Part shown: positions 54,942-64,000 of the stretch, one piece after another
Layout: the number at the start of each line of letters is the position of its first letter
Numbering within the stretch: position 1 is the stretch's first letter
Assembly (NCBI RefSeq): GCF_002091715.1
Contig: NZ_BDAG01000008.1
Location: forward strand, 112,416 to 176,415
Source: Pseudomonas migulae NBRC 103157
Lineage (GTDB): Bacteria; Pseudomonadota; Gammaproteobacteria; Pseudomonadales; Pseudomonadaceae
Direction: 5' to 3'
Length of the DNA stretch: 64,000 bases
The notes under the pieces: model-generated
Database searches by the model: none
The model's input: only the letters and a program-made list of their open reading frames with translations
Told to the model about the DNA's origin: nothing
Made by a program: the position numbers and the translations under genes

Positions 54942-56851
54942 CAACGACCGCGCAAAAACAGTTTGTCCAGATCGTCCAGGCCCAACTGGGTCCAGGTCGG
55001 TCGGCCATGGTTGCATTGACCGCTGCGCTCGGTGTTTTCCATATCACGCAGCAGACCGTTCATTTCCGGCAGGGCCAGACGCCGATTCGCTCGAATCGCG
55101 CCGTGGCAGGCCATGGTGCCGAGCAATTCGTTCAGGTGCGCCTGAATCCGGTCGCTGGTGCCATATTCCATCAAATCCGACAACACGTCGCTGACCAGTC
55201 GATTGGCTTCCGCCTGCTTGAGCAAGGCTGGAATCTGCCGGATGGCCAGCGTTTCCGGGCCCAGGCGCTGCAATTCAAAGCCCAGACGCTGGAACCATGC
55301 GGCGTTTTCTTCGGCGCAATCACCTTCGCGCTCGCTCACGGCCAAGGATTCCGGCACCAACAGTGGCTGACCGCTCAGGCCTTCGCTGGCCATGGCGACC
55401 TTCAGGCGTTCGTACATGATCCGCTCGTGCGCGGCGTGCATGTCCACCAGCACCAGGCCCTGGGCGTTTTCCGAAAGAATGTAGATGCCTTTGAGCTGCG
55501 CCAATGCGTAACCCAGCGGCGGAATATCGTCCTGACCAGCCGGAAGCGCGACGGCGTTGGCTTCCGGCAACGGCGCAAAAAATTCACGGTAGGCCGCCTG
55601 GGCTTCAGCTGCAGGTACACCCGACTGAGGGCGCGGCGTGTACTGATACTGATAACCGGCGCCAGCGCCGGAACCCGCCGCAGTGTTGAACGACGGTTGT
55701 GCCTGAGGCTGTTCCAGCAGCGCATTGGCCGCCAGGCGCATTTCGCCTTGGGGACCGAATTCACCCGCATCGATGCCGGTCGGTCGAACAATGGCTGTCG
55801 CCACCGGTGCCGCCAGATGGTCTTCCGGCCGCACATCGCCCAAAGCTCGGTGCAGGGTGCCATAAAGGAAATCGTGAACCATTCGCCCGTCACGGAAGCG
55901 TACTTCGTGTTTGGTCGGGTGCACGTTGACGTCGACGCCCGCGGGATCGACTTCGAAAAACAGCACGAACGTCGGATGCCGGCCATTGAACAGCACGTCG
56001 CGATACGCCTGGCGCACCGCGTGAGCCACCAGTTTGTCGCGCACGGCACGGCCGTTGACGAAGAAATACTGCAAGTCCGCCTGGCTGCGGTTGAACGTCG
56101 GCAAGCCAACCCACCCCCACAAATGCAGGCCATTGCGCTCGATTTCGATCGGCAGCGCTTGCTCGAGAAAACCCGAACCGCAAATCGCCGCCACACGCCG
56201 GGCGCGGGCCGCATCATCGCGGGCCTCGTGCAGGCTGAGGATGGTTTTGCCGTTATGGCGCAAATGGAACGCCACGTCGAAGCGCGCCAGGGCCAGACGC
56301 TTGATCACTTCTTGCAGGTGATCGAATTCGGTTTTTTCAGTCTTGAGGAATTTACGCCGCGCCGGGGTGTTGAAGAACAGGTCGCGCACTTCCACCGAAG
56401 TGCCCACCGGGTGAGCGGCCGGTTGCACGCGAGGCGCCATGTCCCGGCCTTCTGTTTCAACCTGCCAGGCCTGGTCGGCATCGCGGGTGCGGGACGTCAG
56501 GGTCAGGCGCGCCACGGAACTGATCGAAGCGAGTGCTTCACCGCGAAACCCGAGGCTCATGACCTGTTCGAGATCTTCCAGGTTGCGGATTTTGCTGGTG
56601 GCGTGTCGCGCCAGGGCCAACGGCAGGTCATCGGCAGAAATGCCGCTACCGTCGTCGCGCACCCGCAGCAGCTTGACGCCGCCCTGCTCCACGTCGACAT
56701 CGATGCGCTTGGCGCCGGAGTCGAGGCTGTTTTCCAGCAACTCCTTGATCACCGAAGCGGGGCGCTCGACCACCTCGCCGGCGGCAATCTGGTTCGCCAG
56801 TCGTGGGCTGAGCAGCTCGATGCGAGCGCTGTTGATCACGGCCTGGTTCAT
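54941..56851 (-). CDS. mutL: DNA mismatch repair protein MutL
   Basis: A 636-residue GHKL ATPase that couples MutS to downstream repair steps. N-terminal ATPase: '[37 protein letters not shown]' and '[23 protein letters not shown]', '[11 protein letters not shown]'; transducer domain with '[12 protein letters not shown]'. After a Pro/Gln/Ala-rich linker (about residues 370-430) the dimerisation domain follows with '[13 protein letters not shown]'. The C-terminal part contains 'DxHAAHERI' but the context shown looks compatible with the endonuclease-type ([16 protein letters not shown]) fold. Overlaps amiB by four bases. Confidence 0.97.
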   Translation of the reverse strand: MNQAVINSARIELLSPRLANQIAAGEVVERPASVIKELLENSLDSGAKRIDVDVEQGGVKLLRVRDDGSGISADDLPLALARHATSKIRNLEDLEQVMSLGFRGEALASISSVARLTLTSRTRDADQAWQVETEGRDMAPRVQPAAHPVGTSVEVRDLFFNTPARRKFLKTEKTEFDHLQEVIKRLALARFDVAFHLRHNGKTILSLHEARDDAARARRVAAICGSGFLEQALPIEIERNGLHLWGWVGLPTFNRSQADLQYFFVNGRAVRDKLVAHAVRQAYRDVLFNGRHPTFVLFFEVDPAGVDVNVHPTKHEVRFRDGRMVHDFLYGTLHRALGDVRPEDHLAAPVATAIVRPTGIDAGEFGPQGEMRLAANALLEQPQAQPSFNTAAGSGAGAGYQYQYTPRPQSGVPAAEAQAAYREFFAPLPEANAVALPAGQDDIPPLGYALAQLKGIYILSENAQGLVLVDMHAAHERIMYERLKVAMASEGLSGQPLLVPESLAVSEREGDCAEENAAWFQRLGFELQRLGPETLAIRQIPALLKQAEANRLVSDVLSDLMEYGTSDRIQAHLNELLGTMACHGAIRANRRLALPEMNGLLRDMENTERSGQCNHGRPTWTQLGLDDLDKLFLRGR

Positions 56852-58260
56852 TCTTTGGACGCCAGTTCAGTGCCGGGAATGGTCAGGGTCTGACCGATTT
56901 TCAGCTCGTCACTCTTAAGGTTGTTGGCGCTGCGCAAGGTGGCCGGAGACACCTGATAACGCACGGCAATCATCGCCAGGGTTTCGCCCGGGTTGACCCG
57001 GTGATCCCGTGGTCCCTGGGCGATCTTGCCGGAATCACGCAGCCAGGCAATGTAAGTGCCCGGCGGTGGATTCTGCTGGAAGAACTGACGCACGCCGCTG
57101 CTGATCGAGCGAGCCAGCGCTTGCTGGTGGCTGGACGCCGCGAGTTTCGAGGCTTCGTTGGCGTTGGAGATGAACCCGGTTTCCACCAGGATCGACGGAA
57201 TGTCCGGCGACTTCAACACCATGAACCCGGCCTGCTCCACGCGCTGTTTGTGCAGGGGGGTCACACGACCGATGTTGCTCAAAACCTTCTGGCCGACGTT
57301 CAGGCTGGACGTCAGGGAAGCCGTCATCGACAAGTCGAGCAGCACGCCCGCGAGCATGCGGTCCTTGTCGTCGAGGCTGACGTTGCCGGCACCGCCGATC
57401 AAGTCGGAACGGTTTTCGCTGTCGGCCAGCCAGCGGGCGGTTTCAGACGTGGCACCACGATCAGACAAGGCGAACACCGACGCACCGAACGCAGCTGCCG
57501 AAGGCGCGGCGTCGGCGTGGATCGAGACGAACAGATCGGCGCCCTTCTTGCGGGCGATTTCGGTACGGCCGCGCAACGGGATGAAGTAGTCGCCGGTACG
57601 GGTCAGTTCGGCGCGGAAACCTTTCATGCCGTTGACCTGACGCTGCAATTCGCGAGCGATGGCCAGCACCACGTCTTTTTCACGTTGACCGCGAGAGCCA
57701 GAGGCGCCCGGGTCTTCACCGCCGTGGCCGGCATCGATGACCACAATGATGTCGCGCTTGCCGGCCGGAGCGGGCGGCAGTTTGACCGGTGGATCTACCG
57801 GGGTGACCGGGACCGGCGCGACGGTCGCAACGTTGGTCGGCGGAGGAATCGGCGCAGCGTCGGCGGCGTTATCGAACAGATCGACCACCAGGCGGTTGCC
57901 GTACTGGGCGTTAGGCGCCAGGGTGAAGCTTTTGGGTGTGACAGCTTTTTTCAGGTCGATGACCACACGCAAGTCGGTCGGCGTACGTTGTGCCGAGCGC
58001 ATGGCAGTGATTGGCGTGTTCGAAGCATTGACGTTCAGTGGTGCGCCGAGGGTCGCGCCATTGATGTCGATAACCAGTCGATCCGGAGATGTCAGGGTAA
58101 AAACGCTGTGCTGCACCGGCCCGGTCAGGTCGAACACCAACCGTGTGTTGTCCGGCGCCCGCCACAGGCGAACGCTGTTGACCTTTGTTTCAGCCACAGC
58201 GTCGACGGTCACCGCCAAAAACAACATCCCTACGGCAGCTACCATCGCGCGAAAGCGCAT
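56848..58260 (-). CDS. amiB: N-acetylmuramoyl-L-alanine amidase AmiB-type with LysM
   Basis: A 470-residue periplasmic amidase that cleaves the peptide stem from peptidoglycan during cell separation. Signal peptide residues 1-22 ([18 protein letters not shown]), AMIN domain 25-130 for septal targeting, Pro-rich linker ('[17 protein letters not shown]'), Amidase_3 domain from '[16 protein letters not shown]' with zinc His/Glu and 'SIHADAAP', 'ETGFISN', then a C-terminal LysM repeat ('[29 protein letters not shown]'). ATG 58260 starts the signal peptide; ATGs at 58275/58272 would add five residues. Overlaps mutL. Confidence 0.94.
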   Translation of the reverse strand: MRFRAMVAAVGMLFLAVTVDAVAETKVNSVRLWRAPDNTRLVFDLTGPVQHSVFTLTSPDRLVIDINGATLGAPLNVNASNTPITAMRSAQRTPTDLRVVIDLKKAVTPKSFTLAPNAQYGNRLVVDLFDNAADAAPIPPPTNVATVAPVPVTPVDPPVKLPPAPAGKRDIIVVIDAGHGGEDPGASGSRGQREKDVVLAIARELQRQVNGMKGFRAELTRTGDYFIPLRGRTEIARKKGADLFVSIHADAAPSAAAFGASVFALSDRGATSETARWLADSENRSDLIGGAGNVSLDDKDRMLAGVLLDLSMTASLTSSLNVGQKVLSNIGRVTPLHKQRVEQAGFMVLKSPDIPSILVETGFISNANEASKLAASSHQQALARSISSGVRQFFQQNPPPGTYIAWLRDSGKIAQGPRDHRVNPGETLAMIAVRYQVSPATLRSANNLKSDELKIGQTLTIPGTELASKE

Positions 58261-58275
58261 ACCTGACCCCATCAT

Positions 58276-58746
58276 TTAATTGGATTCCAATGCCAAAGCG
58301 GCACACCACGACTCGCCACGCGAGCCCTGGGACAAAATTTTCAGCGAACGCCCGCTGTCTTGCGGGCTAATGGTAATGGTCAGGTCGGGCTTTGGCAAAA
58401 AGCCTGCACCCTTTCGGGGCCATTCGATGAGGCATAACGCGTCGTCTTCGAAGTAGTCGCGGATGCCGAGGTACTCCAGTTCTTCGGGGTCGACCAAACG
58501 ATAGAGATCGAAATGGAAGGCGCGGATGTCACCGATCTCGTAGGGCTCGACCAACGTGAACGTCGGACTTTTCACTGCACCGACATGCCCCAGCCCCCGG
58601 ATGATGCCCCGCGACAGCGTGGTTTTCCCCGCCCCCAGATCCCCTTCCAGAAAAATCAGACCGTGCCCTTGAGTGGTTTTTGCGATGCGCTCGCCAAAGG
58701 CGGTCATCGCCTCTTCATCAGCCAGGTACAGGGTTACTTCAGACAC
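58276..58746 (-). CDS. tsaE: tRNA threonylcarbamoyladenosine biosynthesis ATPase TsaE
   Basis: A 156-residue P-loop protein of the t6A37 tRNA modification complex (with TsaB and TsaD). Walker A 'LEGDLGAGKTTLSRGIIRGLG' (residues 33-53), 'VKSPTFTLVEPYEIGDIRAFHFDLYRLVDPEELEYLG' and 'LCLIEWP' are the family signature. Its start overlaps the nnr stop by about 13 bases. Confidence 0.96.
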   Translation of the reverse strand: MSEVTLYLADEEAMTAFGERIAKTTQGHGLIFLEGDLGAGKTTLSRGIIRGLGHVGAVKSPTFTLVEPYEIGDIRAFHFDLYRLVDPEELEYLGIRDYFEDDALCLIEWPRKGAGFLPKPDLTITISPQDSGRSLKILSQGSRGESWCAALALESN

Positions 58747-60233
58747 GGTGCTTGCTCCTCCAACAACTGACGAATGGCTGGAATCAGATCACTGGCCGCC
58801 AGCCCACGGCCCGATTTACCTTGTTGCGCACCGGCATTGGCGTGCAGCCAGACCGCGAGGCAAGCTGCGTCGAACGCATTCATGCCTTGCGCCAGCAACG
58901 CGCCAACCAGTCCAGCCAGCACATCGCCCAGACCGGCGGCGGCCATGGCCGGATGGCCTTGATGACACACCGCCAGGCGCCCGTCCGGACTGGCGACCAG
59001 GCTGCCGGCACCTTTCAAAACCACTACAGCTGTGTATTTTTTGCTCAATGCGTGAGCGGCAGACGGACGGTCGGCCTGAACCTCAGCGGCACTGATCCCG
59101 AGCAACCGCGCCGCTTCCCCAGGATGCGGGGTGATCACACAATCCTTGGGCAAGCTCACACGTTCTTCGGCCAGCATATTCAGTGCATCGGCGTCCCAAA
59201 CCTGTGGCAGTGACACATTGGCTGCCGCCGACAACAGACTGCGGCCCCACGAAGCCTGCCCCAGGCCCGGCCCCACTACCAGCACGGAAACCTTTTGCAG
59301 CAATCCCATCAACTGATTGGCTGACGAAGTGCCCAGCACCATGGCTTCGGGGATTCGGGCCAGTGCAGCGGGCACATGCTCACTGCGGGTGGCCACCGAC
59401 ACCATGCCAGCGCCACTGCGCAGGGCGCTTTGTGCACTCAACAGAATGGCACCGCCGAAACCGCGATCACCGCCGATCAGCAAGACATGGCCGAATCTGC
59501 CTTTATGGGCCGTCGGCGCGCGATCCGCCAAACGCGGCAAATTGCTGGCCTTCAGGCGACGCGCACTGATGGCAACCCCGTTGAACGACTCGGGAGAGGC
59601 CTGCAGATCGTTGAAAACCAATTCACCCACCACGTCCGCCGCTTCGCCCGTGAACAGACCCAACTTCAAGCCAATGAAGGTCACGGTCAGGTCCGCCCGA
59701 ACGGCCACGCCGAGCACACGTCCTGTATCGGCACACAGTCCCGAAGGAATATCCACCGCAGCCACTGGCAGGTCATTGGCATTGATCGCGGCGATGACAC
59801 TGGCGTAAGGCTCTCGCACCTCGCCTGTCAGACCGGTACCAAGCAAGGCGTCCAACACGATGCCGCGCAACTCGGAATGCGCGCTCCAGGCTTGAATGGC
59901 AACGCCTTCGGACAGCGCCTCGGCGTGGGCCGACCCGGCATCGCCCTGCAAACGCTGAGGATCCCCGGCCGCCAACACGCGCACATGCCAGCCGGCACGT
60001 CGGGCCAAGACCGCCACCAGATAGCCATCGCCGGCGTTGTTGCCGTGACCGGCGACCACCGTCAATTCGTGAGCCGTCGGCCACTGCCGGACCAACGCAC
60101 GCCAGGTCGCCCGCGCCGCTCGCTGCATCAATTCGAAGCCCGGCGTACCCGCCGCAATCACGCTCGCATCGAGGGCTCGCACTTGCGCGGCGCTGTACAG
60201 CGCGTCGGGTAAATCATCTTTAGTATGCGACAT
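58734..60233 (-). CDS. nnr: Bifunctional NAD(P)H-hydrate repair enzyme Nnr (epimerase + dehydratase)
   Basis: A 499-residue fused enzyme. N-terminal YjeF epimerase domain (residues 1-215): 'LMQRAARATWRALV', 'VVAGHGNNAGDGYLVAVLA', 'AVDIPSGLCADTG'. C-terminal ADP-dependent (S)-NAD(P)H-hydrate dehydratase (230-499): 'HKGRFGHVLLIGGDRGFGGAILLSAQSALRSGAGMVSVAT', 'VLKGAGSLVASPDG', 'GHPAMAAAGLGDVLAGLVGALLAQG'. ATG 60233 starts the conserved region; the longer frame runs into the queG upstream region. It is divergent from queG with 63 bases between starts. Confidence 0.95.
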   Translation of the reverse strand: MSHTKDDLPDALYSAAQVRALDASVIAAGTPGFELMQRAARATWRALVRQWPTAHELTVVAGHGNNAGDGYLVAVLARRAGWHVRVLAAGDPQRLQGDAGSAHAEALSEGVAIQAWSAHSELRGIVLDALLGTGLTGEVREPYASVIAAINANDLPVAAVDIPSGLCADTGRVLGVAVRADLTVTFIGLKLGLFTGEAADVVGELVFNDLQASPESFNGVAISARRLKASNLPRLADRAPTAHKGRFGHVLLIGGDRGFGGAILLSAQSALRSGAGMVSVATRSEHVPAALARIPEAMVLGTSSANQLMGLLQKVSVLVVGPGLGQASWGRSLLSAAANVSLPQVWDADALNMLAEERVSLPKDCVITPHPGEAARLLGISAAEVQADRPSAAHALSKKYTAVVVLKGAGSLVASPDGRLAVCHQGHPAMAAAGLGDVLAGLVGALLAQGMNAFDAACLAVWLHANAGAQQGKSGRGLAASDLIPAIRQLLEEQAPCLK

Positions 60234-60296
60234 GCGTCTTCGGGCTCCGTTGTCTGGCAGAATTATACGCACCTCAGCTCCGGTTTCTCTCGCCTC

Positions 60297-61361
60297 ATGC
60301 CCGCTATTACCACAGACCTGCCCGCCCTCGCCCAATCCATCAAGGACTGGGGCCGCGAGCTGGGCTTTCAGCAAGTCGGCATCAGCGGCCTGGACCTCGC
60401 CGAGCATGAACAGCACCTGGAGCGCTGGCTTGCGGCTGGCTACCACGGCGAAATGGACTACATGGGCGCCCACGGCAGCAAACGCTCACATCCGGAAGAA
60501 CTGGTGCCCGGCACACTTCGGGTGGTCTCCCTGCGCATGGATTACCTGCCGGGCGACACCGAAATGGCCAAACGCCTGGCCCAACCGGAAAAAGCCTACG
60601 TCTCGCGTTATGCCTTGGGCCGCGATTACCACAAATTGATCCGTAAACGTGTGCAACAACTCGCCGATAAAATTCAGGCCGAGATCGGTCCATTTGGTTT
60701 TCGCGCGTTCGTCGACAGTGCGCCGGTCCTGGAAAAAGCCATCGCTGAACAGGCCGGCCTTGGATGGATCGGCAAAAATACGCTGGTCTTGAATCGCAAG
60801 GCCGGCAGTTACTTCTTTCTTAGCGAACTGTTTGTCGACCTGCCGCTGCCGGTTGACCCGCCCCACAGCACCGAACATTGCGGCCGCTGCACCGCGTGCC
60901 TCGACATCTGCCCGACCAACGCCTTTGTCGGCCCTTATGTGCTGGATGCCCGGCGCTGCATCTCTTACCTGACCATCGAACTGAAAAGCGCGATTCCCGA
61001 AGACTTGCGGCCATTGATCGGCAATCGGGTATTCGGCTGTGACGACTGCCAGATCGTCTGCCCGTGGAACCGCTTTGCTCGCCCGTCCGGCGAAAGCGAC
61101 TTCAAGCCAAGGCACAACCTGGACAACGCCGAATTGGCGGAGCTGTTCATGTGGGACGAGGACAAATTTCTCAGCAGCACTGAAGGTTCGCCGTTACGAC
61201 GCGCGGGTTACGAGCGCTGGTTGCGCAATCTGGCGGTGGGCCTGGGGAATGCGCCGTCGAGCATTCCGGTGCTGGAAGCGTTGAAGGCGCGGCGCGAGTA
61301 TCCGTCGGAACTGGTCCGCGAACACGTCGAATGGGCCCTGAAACGACACGGCCTGGCGTAG
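60297..61361 (+). CDS. queG: Epoxyqueuosine reductase QueG
   Basis: A 354-residue cobalamin- and Fe-S-dependent enzyme of the last queuosine step. 'LGFQQVGISGLDLAEHEQHLERWLAAGYHGEMDYM', 'KAYVSRYALGRDYHKLIRKRVQQLAD', and two ferredoxin-like clusters 'CGRCTACLDICPTNAF' and 'CDDCQIVCPWN'. The C-terminal HEAT-like tail ('RWLRNLAVGLGNAPSS') binds tRNA. ATG 60297 is the family start. Divergent from nnr, the conserved arrangement of orn/queG/nnr. Confidence 0.96.
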   Translation: MPAITTDLPALAQSIKDWGRELGFQQVGISGLDLAEHEQHLERWLAAGYHGEMDYMGAHGSKRSHPEELVPGTLRVVSLRMDYLPGDTEMAKRLAQPEKAYVSRYALGRDYHKLIRKRVQQLADKIQAEIGPFGFRAFVDSAPVLEKAIAEQAGLGWIGKNTLVLNRKAGSYFFLSELFVDLPLPVDPPHSTEHCGRCTACLDICPTNAFVGPYVLDARRCISYLTIELKSAIPEDLRPLIGNRVFGCDDCQIVCPWNRFARPSGESDFKPRHNLDNAELAELFMWDEDKFLSSTEGSPLRRAGYERWLRNLAVGLGNAPSSIPVLEALKARREYPSELVREHVEWALKRHGLA

Positions 61362-61369
61362 GCGCTATG

Positions 61370-61981
61370 TCAGGCTTCGTCGTTATAAACGAACTTCGGC
61401 ATTTCCCAGTGAAAACGGATCGCCAGCAACCGCAGCAGGAAACCACCGAACAGGGTGATCAGAATCGCCTGTTCTCCCGGCACGTTCAGATAAAGGCACA
61501 GCATGTAGCACCACGCCGCCGCGAACGAGACGCTGGCGTAGAGCTCGCGGCGGAAGATCAGCGGGATGTCGTTGCAGAAGATGTCGCGCAGGATGCCGCC
61601 GAATACCCCGGTGATCACACCACTGACCGAGGCCACCAGCATGCCGTGGCCCATTTCCAGAGCGGTCATGCAGCCGATCAGGGTAAACGCCACCAGCCCC
61701 ACGGCGTCGAGCACCAGAAACAGTGAGCGCAAGTGACGCATCCAGCGTGCAGCGAAGACCGTGAACATAGCCGCAACCGAGGTCAGCACCAGGTATTCCG
61801 GGTGTTTGACCCACGTCAGCGGGTAGTGACCGAGCAGCACGTCGCGCACCGAACCGCCGCCCAACGCCGTGATGCAGGCGATCAGCACCACACCAAACCA
61901 GTCCATGCCGCGACGGCCGGCAGACAGTGCGCCGGTCATGGCTTCGGCAGTAATGGCGATCAGGTAAAGCATCAGCAACAT
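61370..61981 (-). CDS. TRIC-like (UPF0126) membrane protein
   Basis: A 203-residue inner-membrane protein with seven hydrophobic helices in two inverted repeats. Each half has the conserved 'ALGGGSVRDVLLG' and 'VFGGILRDIFCNDIPLIF' (GG-x3-RD), the signature of bacterial TRIC-type cation channels/YicG. Normal length. Tail to tail with queG, eight bases apart. Physiological role uncertain. Confidence 0.9.
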   Translation of the reverse strand: MLLMLYLIAITAEAMTGALSAGRRGMDWFGVVLIACITALGGGSVRDVLLGHYPLTWVKHPEYLVLTSVAAMFTVFAARWMRHLRSLFLVLDAVGLVAFTLIGCMTALEMGHGMLVASVSGVITGVFGGILRDIFCNDIPLIFRRELYASVSFAAAWCYMLCLYLNVPGEQAILITLFGGFLLRLLAIRFHWEMPKFVYNDEA

Positions 61982-62111
61982 GGTGGCGGTCCTTGCAGGA
62001 AGGCGCGCAGTCTAGCCATTTAGTCCCGGCACCAAAAGAGGGCATTTACGCAGATAGACCGAGTCGCCTTCTTCGCGGGCAAGCCTCGCGCCGACGGGCA
62101 CAACGCAGATC

Positions 62112-62180
62112 CCGTAGAAGCCGGCTTGCTGGCGATGGGGCCTTCGAGGACGCCATCGCCAGCAAGCCGGCTCCTACAGG
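62112..62180. repeat. REP pair, family B
   Basis: Arms 62112-62138 and 62153-62178, inverted, short loop, downstream of orn. Confidence 0.88.
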
Positions 62181-62194
62181 GACCGTATTGCCAA

Positions 62195-62737
62195 TCAGAA
62201 CTTGATGAAATGCTTGCGATAGTGCTGCAACTCGGCGATGGATTCGCGGATGTCGTCCAGCGCCAGGTGGGTGCTGCCTTTTTTGAAGCTGTCGCGCACA
62301 TCCGGCGCCCAGCGAGCGGCCAGTTCTTTGAGCGTCGAGACGTCGAGGTTGCGGTAGTGGAAGTAGCTTTCCAGGGATTTCATGTGCGTATAAAGGAAGC
62401 GACGGTCCTGGCAGATGCTGTTGCCGCAGATCGGCGACTTGCCCTTCGGCACCCATTTCTCCAGGAAGGCGATGGTCTCGGCTTCCGCTTCGGCCATGCT
62501 GATACGGCTGTCGCGCACGCGCTGGGTCAGGCCCGAGCCGCCGTGTTGGCGGGTGTTCCACTCGTCCATGCCGGCGAGGATCTCGTCGCTGTGATGGATG
62601 GCGATCACCGGCCCTTCGGCCAGGGTGTTCAGGTCACTGTCGGTGACGATCGTGGCCATCTCGATGATGACGTCGGTGTCAGGGTTCAGACCGGTCATTT
62701 CCAGGTCGATCCAGATCAGGTTCTGCGGGTTTTGCAT
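62195..62737 (-). CDS. orn: Oligoribonuclease
   Basis: A 180-residue 3'-5' exoribonuclease that degrades di- and oligonucleotides, including pGpG from cyclic-di-GMP. DEDDh residues are visible: '[27 protein letters not shown]' (Asp, Glu), '[11 protein letters not shown]' (Asp) and '[17 protein letters not shown]' (His and Asp). ATG 62737 gives the family N-terminus [14 protein letters not shown]. Divergent from rsgA. Confidence 0.97.
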   Translation of the reverse strand: MQNPQNLIWIDLEMTGLNPDTDVIIEMATIVTDSDLNTLAEGPVIAIHHSDEILAGMDEWNTRQHGGSGLTQRVRDSRISMAEAEAETIAFLEKWVPKGKSPICGNSICQDRRFLYTHMKSLESYFHYRNLDVSTLKELAARWAPDVRDSFKKGSTHLALDDIRESIAELQHYRKHFIKF

Positions 62738-62844
62738 GTGTCGGCTCCTAGGCAATGCTGCGCAGTTTAGCCTAGGGCGGCGCCCGGGCGTGCTAAACTC
62801 GCGGCCGTTTTACCTAATCGCTGCATTCTTGATACGGAACACCC

Positions 62845-63876
62845 ATGGCCAAACGCCAACTCAATCGTCGTCAAAACTGGCGCATCGAAAAGATCCAAGG
62901 CGAACGCGCTGCCCGCGCCGCCAAACGCGAGTCCTCGGCTGTCGAGGCACTTGAGGGTGGCGACCTGGGTCCGGAACAGACGGGCCTTGTGATTGCGCAC
63001 TTCGGTGTGCAGGTCGAAGTCGAAGCCCTCGATGGCGATTTGGCCGGCCAGGTGTTCCGCTGCCACTTGCGCGCCAACCTGCCGGCGCTGGTGACCGGCG
63101 ATCAGGTGGTCTGGCGTGCCGGCAATCAGGGCATCGGGGTGATCGTGGCGCAACTGCCGCGCAAAACCGAACTCTGCCGTCCGGACAGCCGTGGCCAGCT
63201 CAAGCCTGTAGCTGCCAACGTCGACATGATCGTCATCGTCTTCGCGCCGCTGCCCGAGCCTCACGCCAACCTGATCGACCGCTACCTGGTCGCGGCGGAA
63301 CACGCCGGGATTCGGCCGCTGCTGCTGCTCAACAAATTCGACCTGATCGATGAGCAGAACGCCCCAGCGCTGAATGCCTTGCTCGCGGTTTACCGCACAC
63401 TGGGTTATCCGGTGCTGGAAGTGTCGGCGCACCACGGCAATGGCATGGAGCAACTTCAGAAACAGCTGGACGGGCGCATCAGCGTGTTCGTCGGCCAGTC
63501 CGGCGTCGGCAAATCTTCGTTGGTCAACAGCCTGCTGCCTGAGGTCGACACCCGCGTCGGCCCGTTGTCCGAGCTGTCCGGCCAGGGCACCCACACCACC
63601 ACCACCGCGCGACTGTTCCACTTCCCCGGTGGCGGTGAGTTGATCGACTCCCCGGGTATCCGCGAATTCGGCCTGGGCCACGTCAGCCGCGCCGACGTCG
63701 AAGCCGGCTTCATCGAGTTCAACGACCTGATCGGCACGTGCCGTTTCCGCGACTGCAAGCACGACCGCGAACCGGGTTGCGCATTGCTCAAGGCGCTGGA
63801 AGAAGGCCGTGTGCAACAGCAACGGATGAACAGCTACCGCTCGATCATCGCGAGTTTGCCGGAGAGCAGTTACTAG
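62845..63876 (+). CDS. rsgA: Ribosome small subunit-dependent GTPase A
   Basis: A 343-residue circularly permuted GTPase that checks 30S subunit maturation. OB domain (residues 30-110), G4 'LLNKFDLID', then P-loop '[18 protein letters not shown]' (about 213-230), '[32 protein letters not shown]', and the C-terminal zinc finger with '[25 protein letters not shown]'. Divergent from orn. Followed by a strong terminator. Confidence 0.97.
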   Translation: MAKRQLNRRQNWRIEKIQGERAARAAKRESSAVEALEGGDLGPEQTGLVIAHFGVQVEVEALDGDLAGQVFRCHLRANLPALVTGDQVVWRAGNQGIGVIVAQLPRKTELCRPDSRGQLKPVAANVDMIVIVFAPLPEPHANLIDRYLVAAEHAGIRPLLLLNKFDLIDEQNAPALNALLAVYRTLGYPVLEVSAHHGNGMEQLQKQLDGRISVFVGQSGVGKSSLVNSLLPEVDTRVGPLSELSGQGTHTTTTARLFHFPGGGELIDSPGIREFGLGHVSRADVEAGFIEFNDLIGTCRFRDCKHDREPGCALLKALEEGRVQQQRMNSYRSIIASLPESSY

Positions 63877-63900
63877 GCCGCTTACCGCAGAAACAAAAAA

Positions 63901-63926
63901 AGCCGCGATCATCTCGCGGCTTTTTC
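63901..63926 (+). terminator. Rho-independent terminator of rsgA
   Basis: AGCCGCGA-TCATC-TCGCGGCT preceded by an A-run and followed by TTTTC; 25 bases past the stop. Confidence 0.95.
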
Positions 63927-63988
63927 ATTTTCAGCGCCCAGGACGTCCAAGGCATCACAGTCGTCCTGGATCAACACAACGCAAAACC

Positions 63989-64000
63989 TGTAGGAGCCGG
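63989..64000. repeat. Start of a REP element, family B, cut by the window end
   Basis: TGTAGGAGCCGG is the first 12 bases of the family B arm; the rest lies beyond the window. Confidence 0.75.

Overview
The window is a chromosomal segment of a Pseudomonas species, most probably from the P. fluorescens group. The evidence is gene content and order: azu next to nadE/pncB and a LOG-family gene, amaA-amaB with a divergent LysR regulator, hfq-hflX-hflKC-hisZ-purA, and rnr beside tRNA-Leu and hitAB. The high-GC codon use and the dense paired REP elements typical of that group agree. Nearly all genes are core or conserved accessory genes. I see no insertion sequence, prophage, integrase or CRISPR array.

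Layout. 1-4.6 kb: the 3' part of a LysR regulator, a ferritin-like protein, AsmA, and an exported protein made almost wholly of seven near-identical 42-bp repeats. 4.7-8.2 kb: a DesT-like TetR regulator, then ureE-ureF-ureG-hupE/ureJ behind a textbook sigma-54 promoter with NtrC-like half-sites upstream. 8.3-11.2 kb: an AGE-family epimerase, a YdfG-like dehydrogenase, and an 830-bp gene-free stretch with a cluster of DnaA boxes. 11.2-16.6 kb: livK-livHMGF branched-chain amino acid transporter (minus strand), also behind a near-perfect sigma-54 promoter, with phased direct repeats further upstream. 16.6-20.6 kb: amaA and amaB (pipecolate branch of lysine catabolism) with a divergent LysR gene. 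20.8-24.7 kb: pncB-nadE (NAD salvage), azurin, a possible 29-residue ORF, a LOG-family protein and a small charged protein. 24.9-31.7 kb: three genes for two transglutaminase-like proteins and a fused ATP-grasp/alpha-E protein, a conserved system whose biochemistry I do not know to be established. 32-41.7 kb: ygiQ, dnaB, rplI, a DUF2232 membrane protein, rpsR, rpsF, rlmB and rnr. 41.9-45.1 kb: two identical tRNA-Leu(CAG) units, then hitA-hitB iron uptake. 45.2-60.2 kb (minus strand): a chemoreceptor, purA, hisZ, hflC, hflK, hflX, hfq, miaA, mutL, amiB, tsaE, nnr. 60.3-64 kb: queG, a TRIC-like channel, orn and rsgA.

How the genes work together. Two nitrogen-scavenging functions (urease maturation and branched-chain amino acid uptake) carry independent sigma-54 promoter signatures, so both probably respond to nitrogen limitation. 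The amaAB genes add lysine/pipecolate catabolism. The minus-strand block from nnr to hfq/hflX/hflKC is the conserved RNA-metabolism and quality-control superoperon. Four families of inverted REP pairs occupy about fifteen intergenic gaps and often sit where a terminator would be expected.

Limits. Calls rest on reading the translated sequence and on family knowledge; no database search was run. Start codons were chosen from family N-termini, Shine-Dalgarno sites and overlaps. Residue positions are counted by eye and are approximate unless a specific residue is named.
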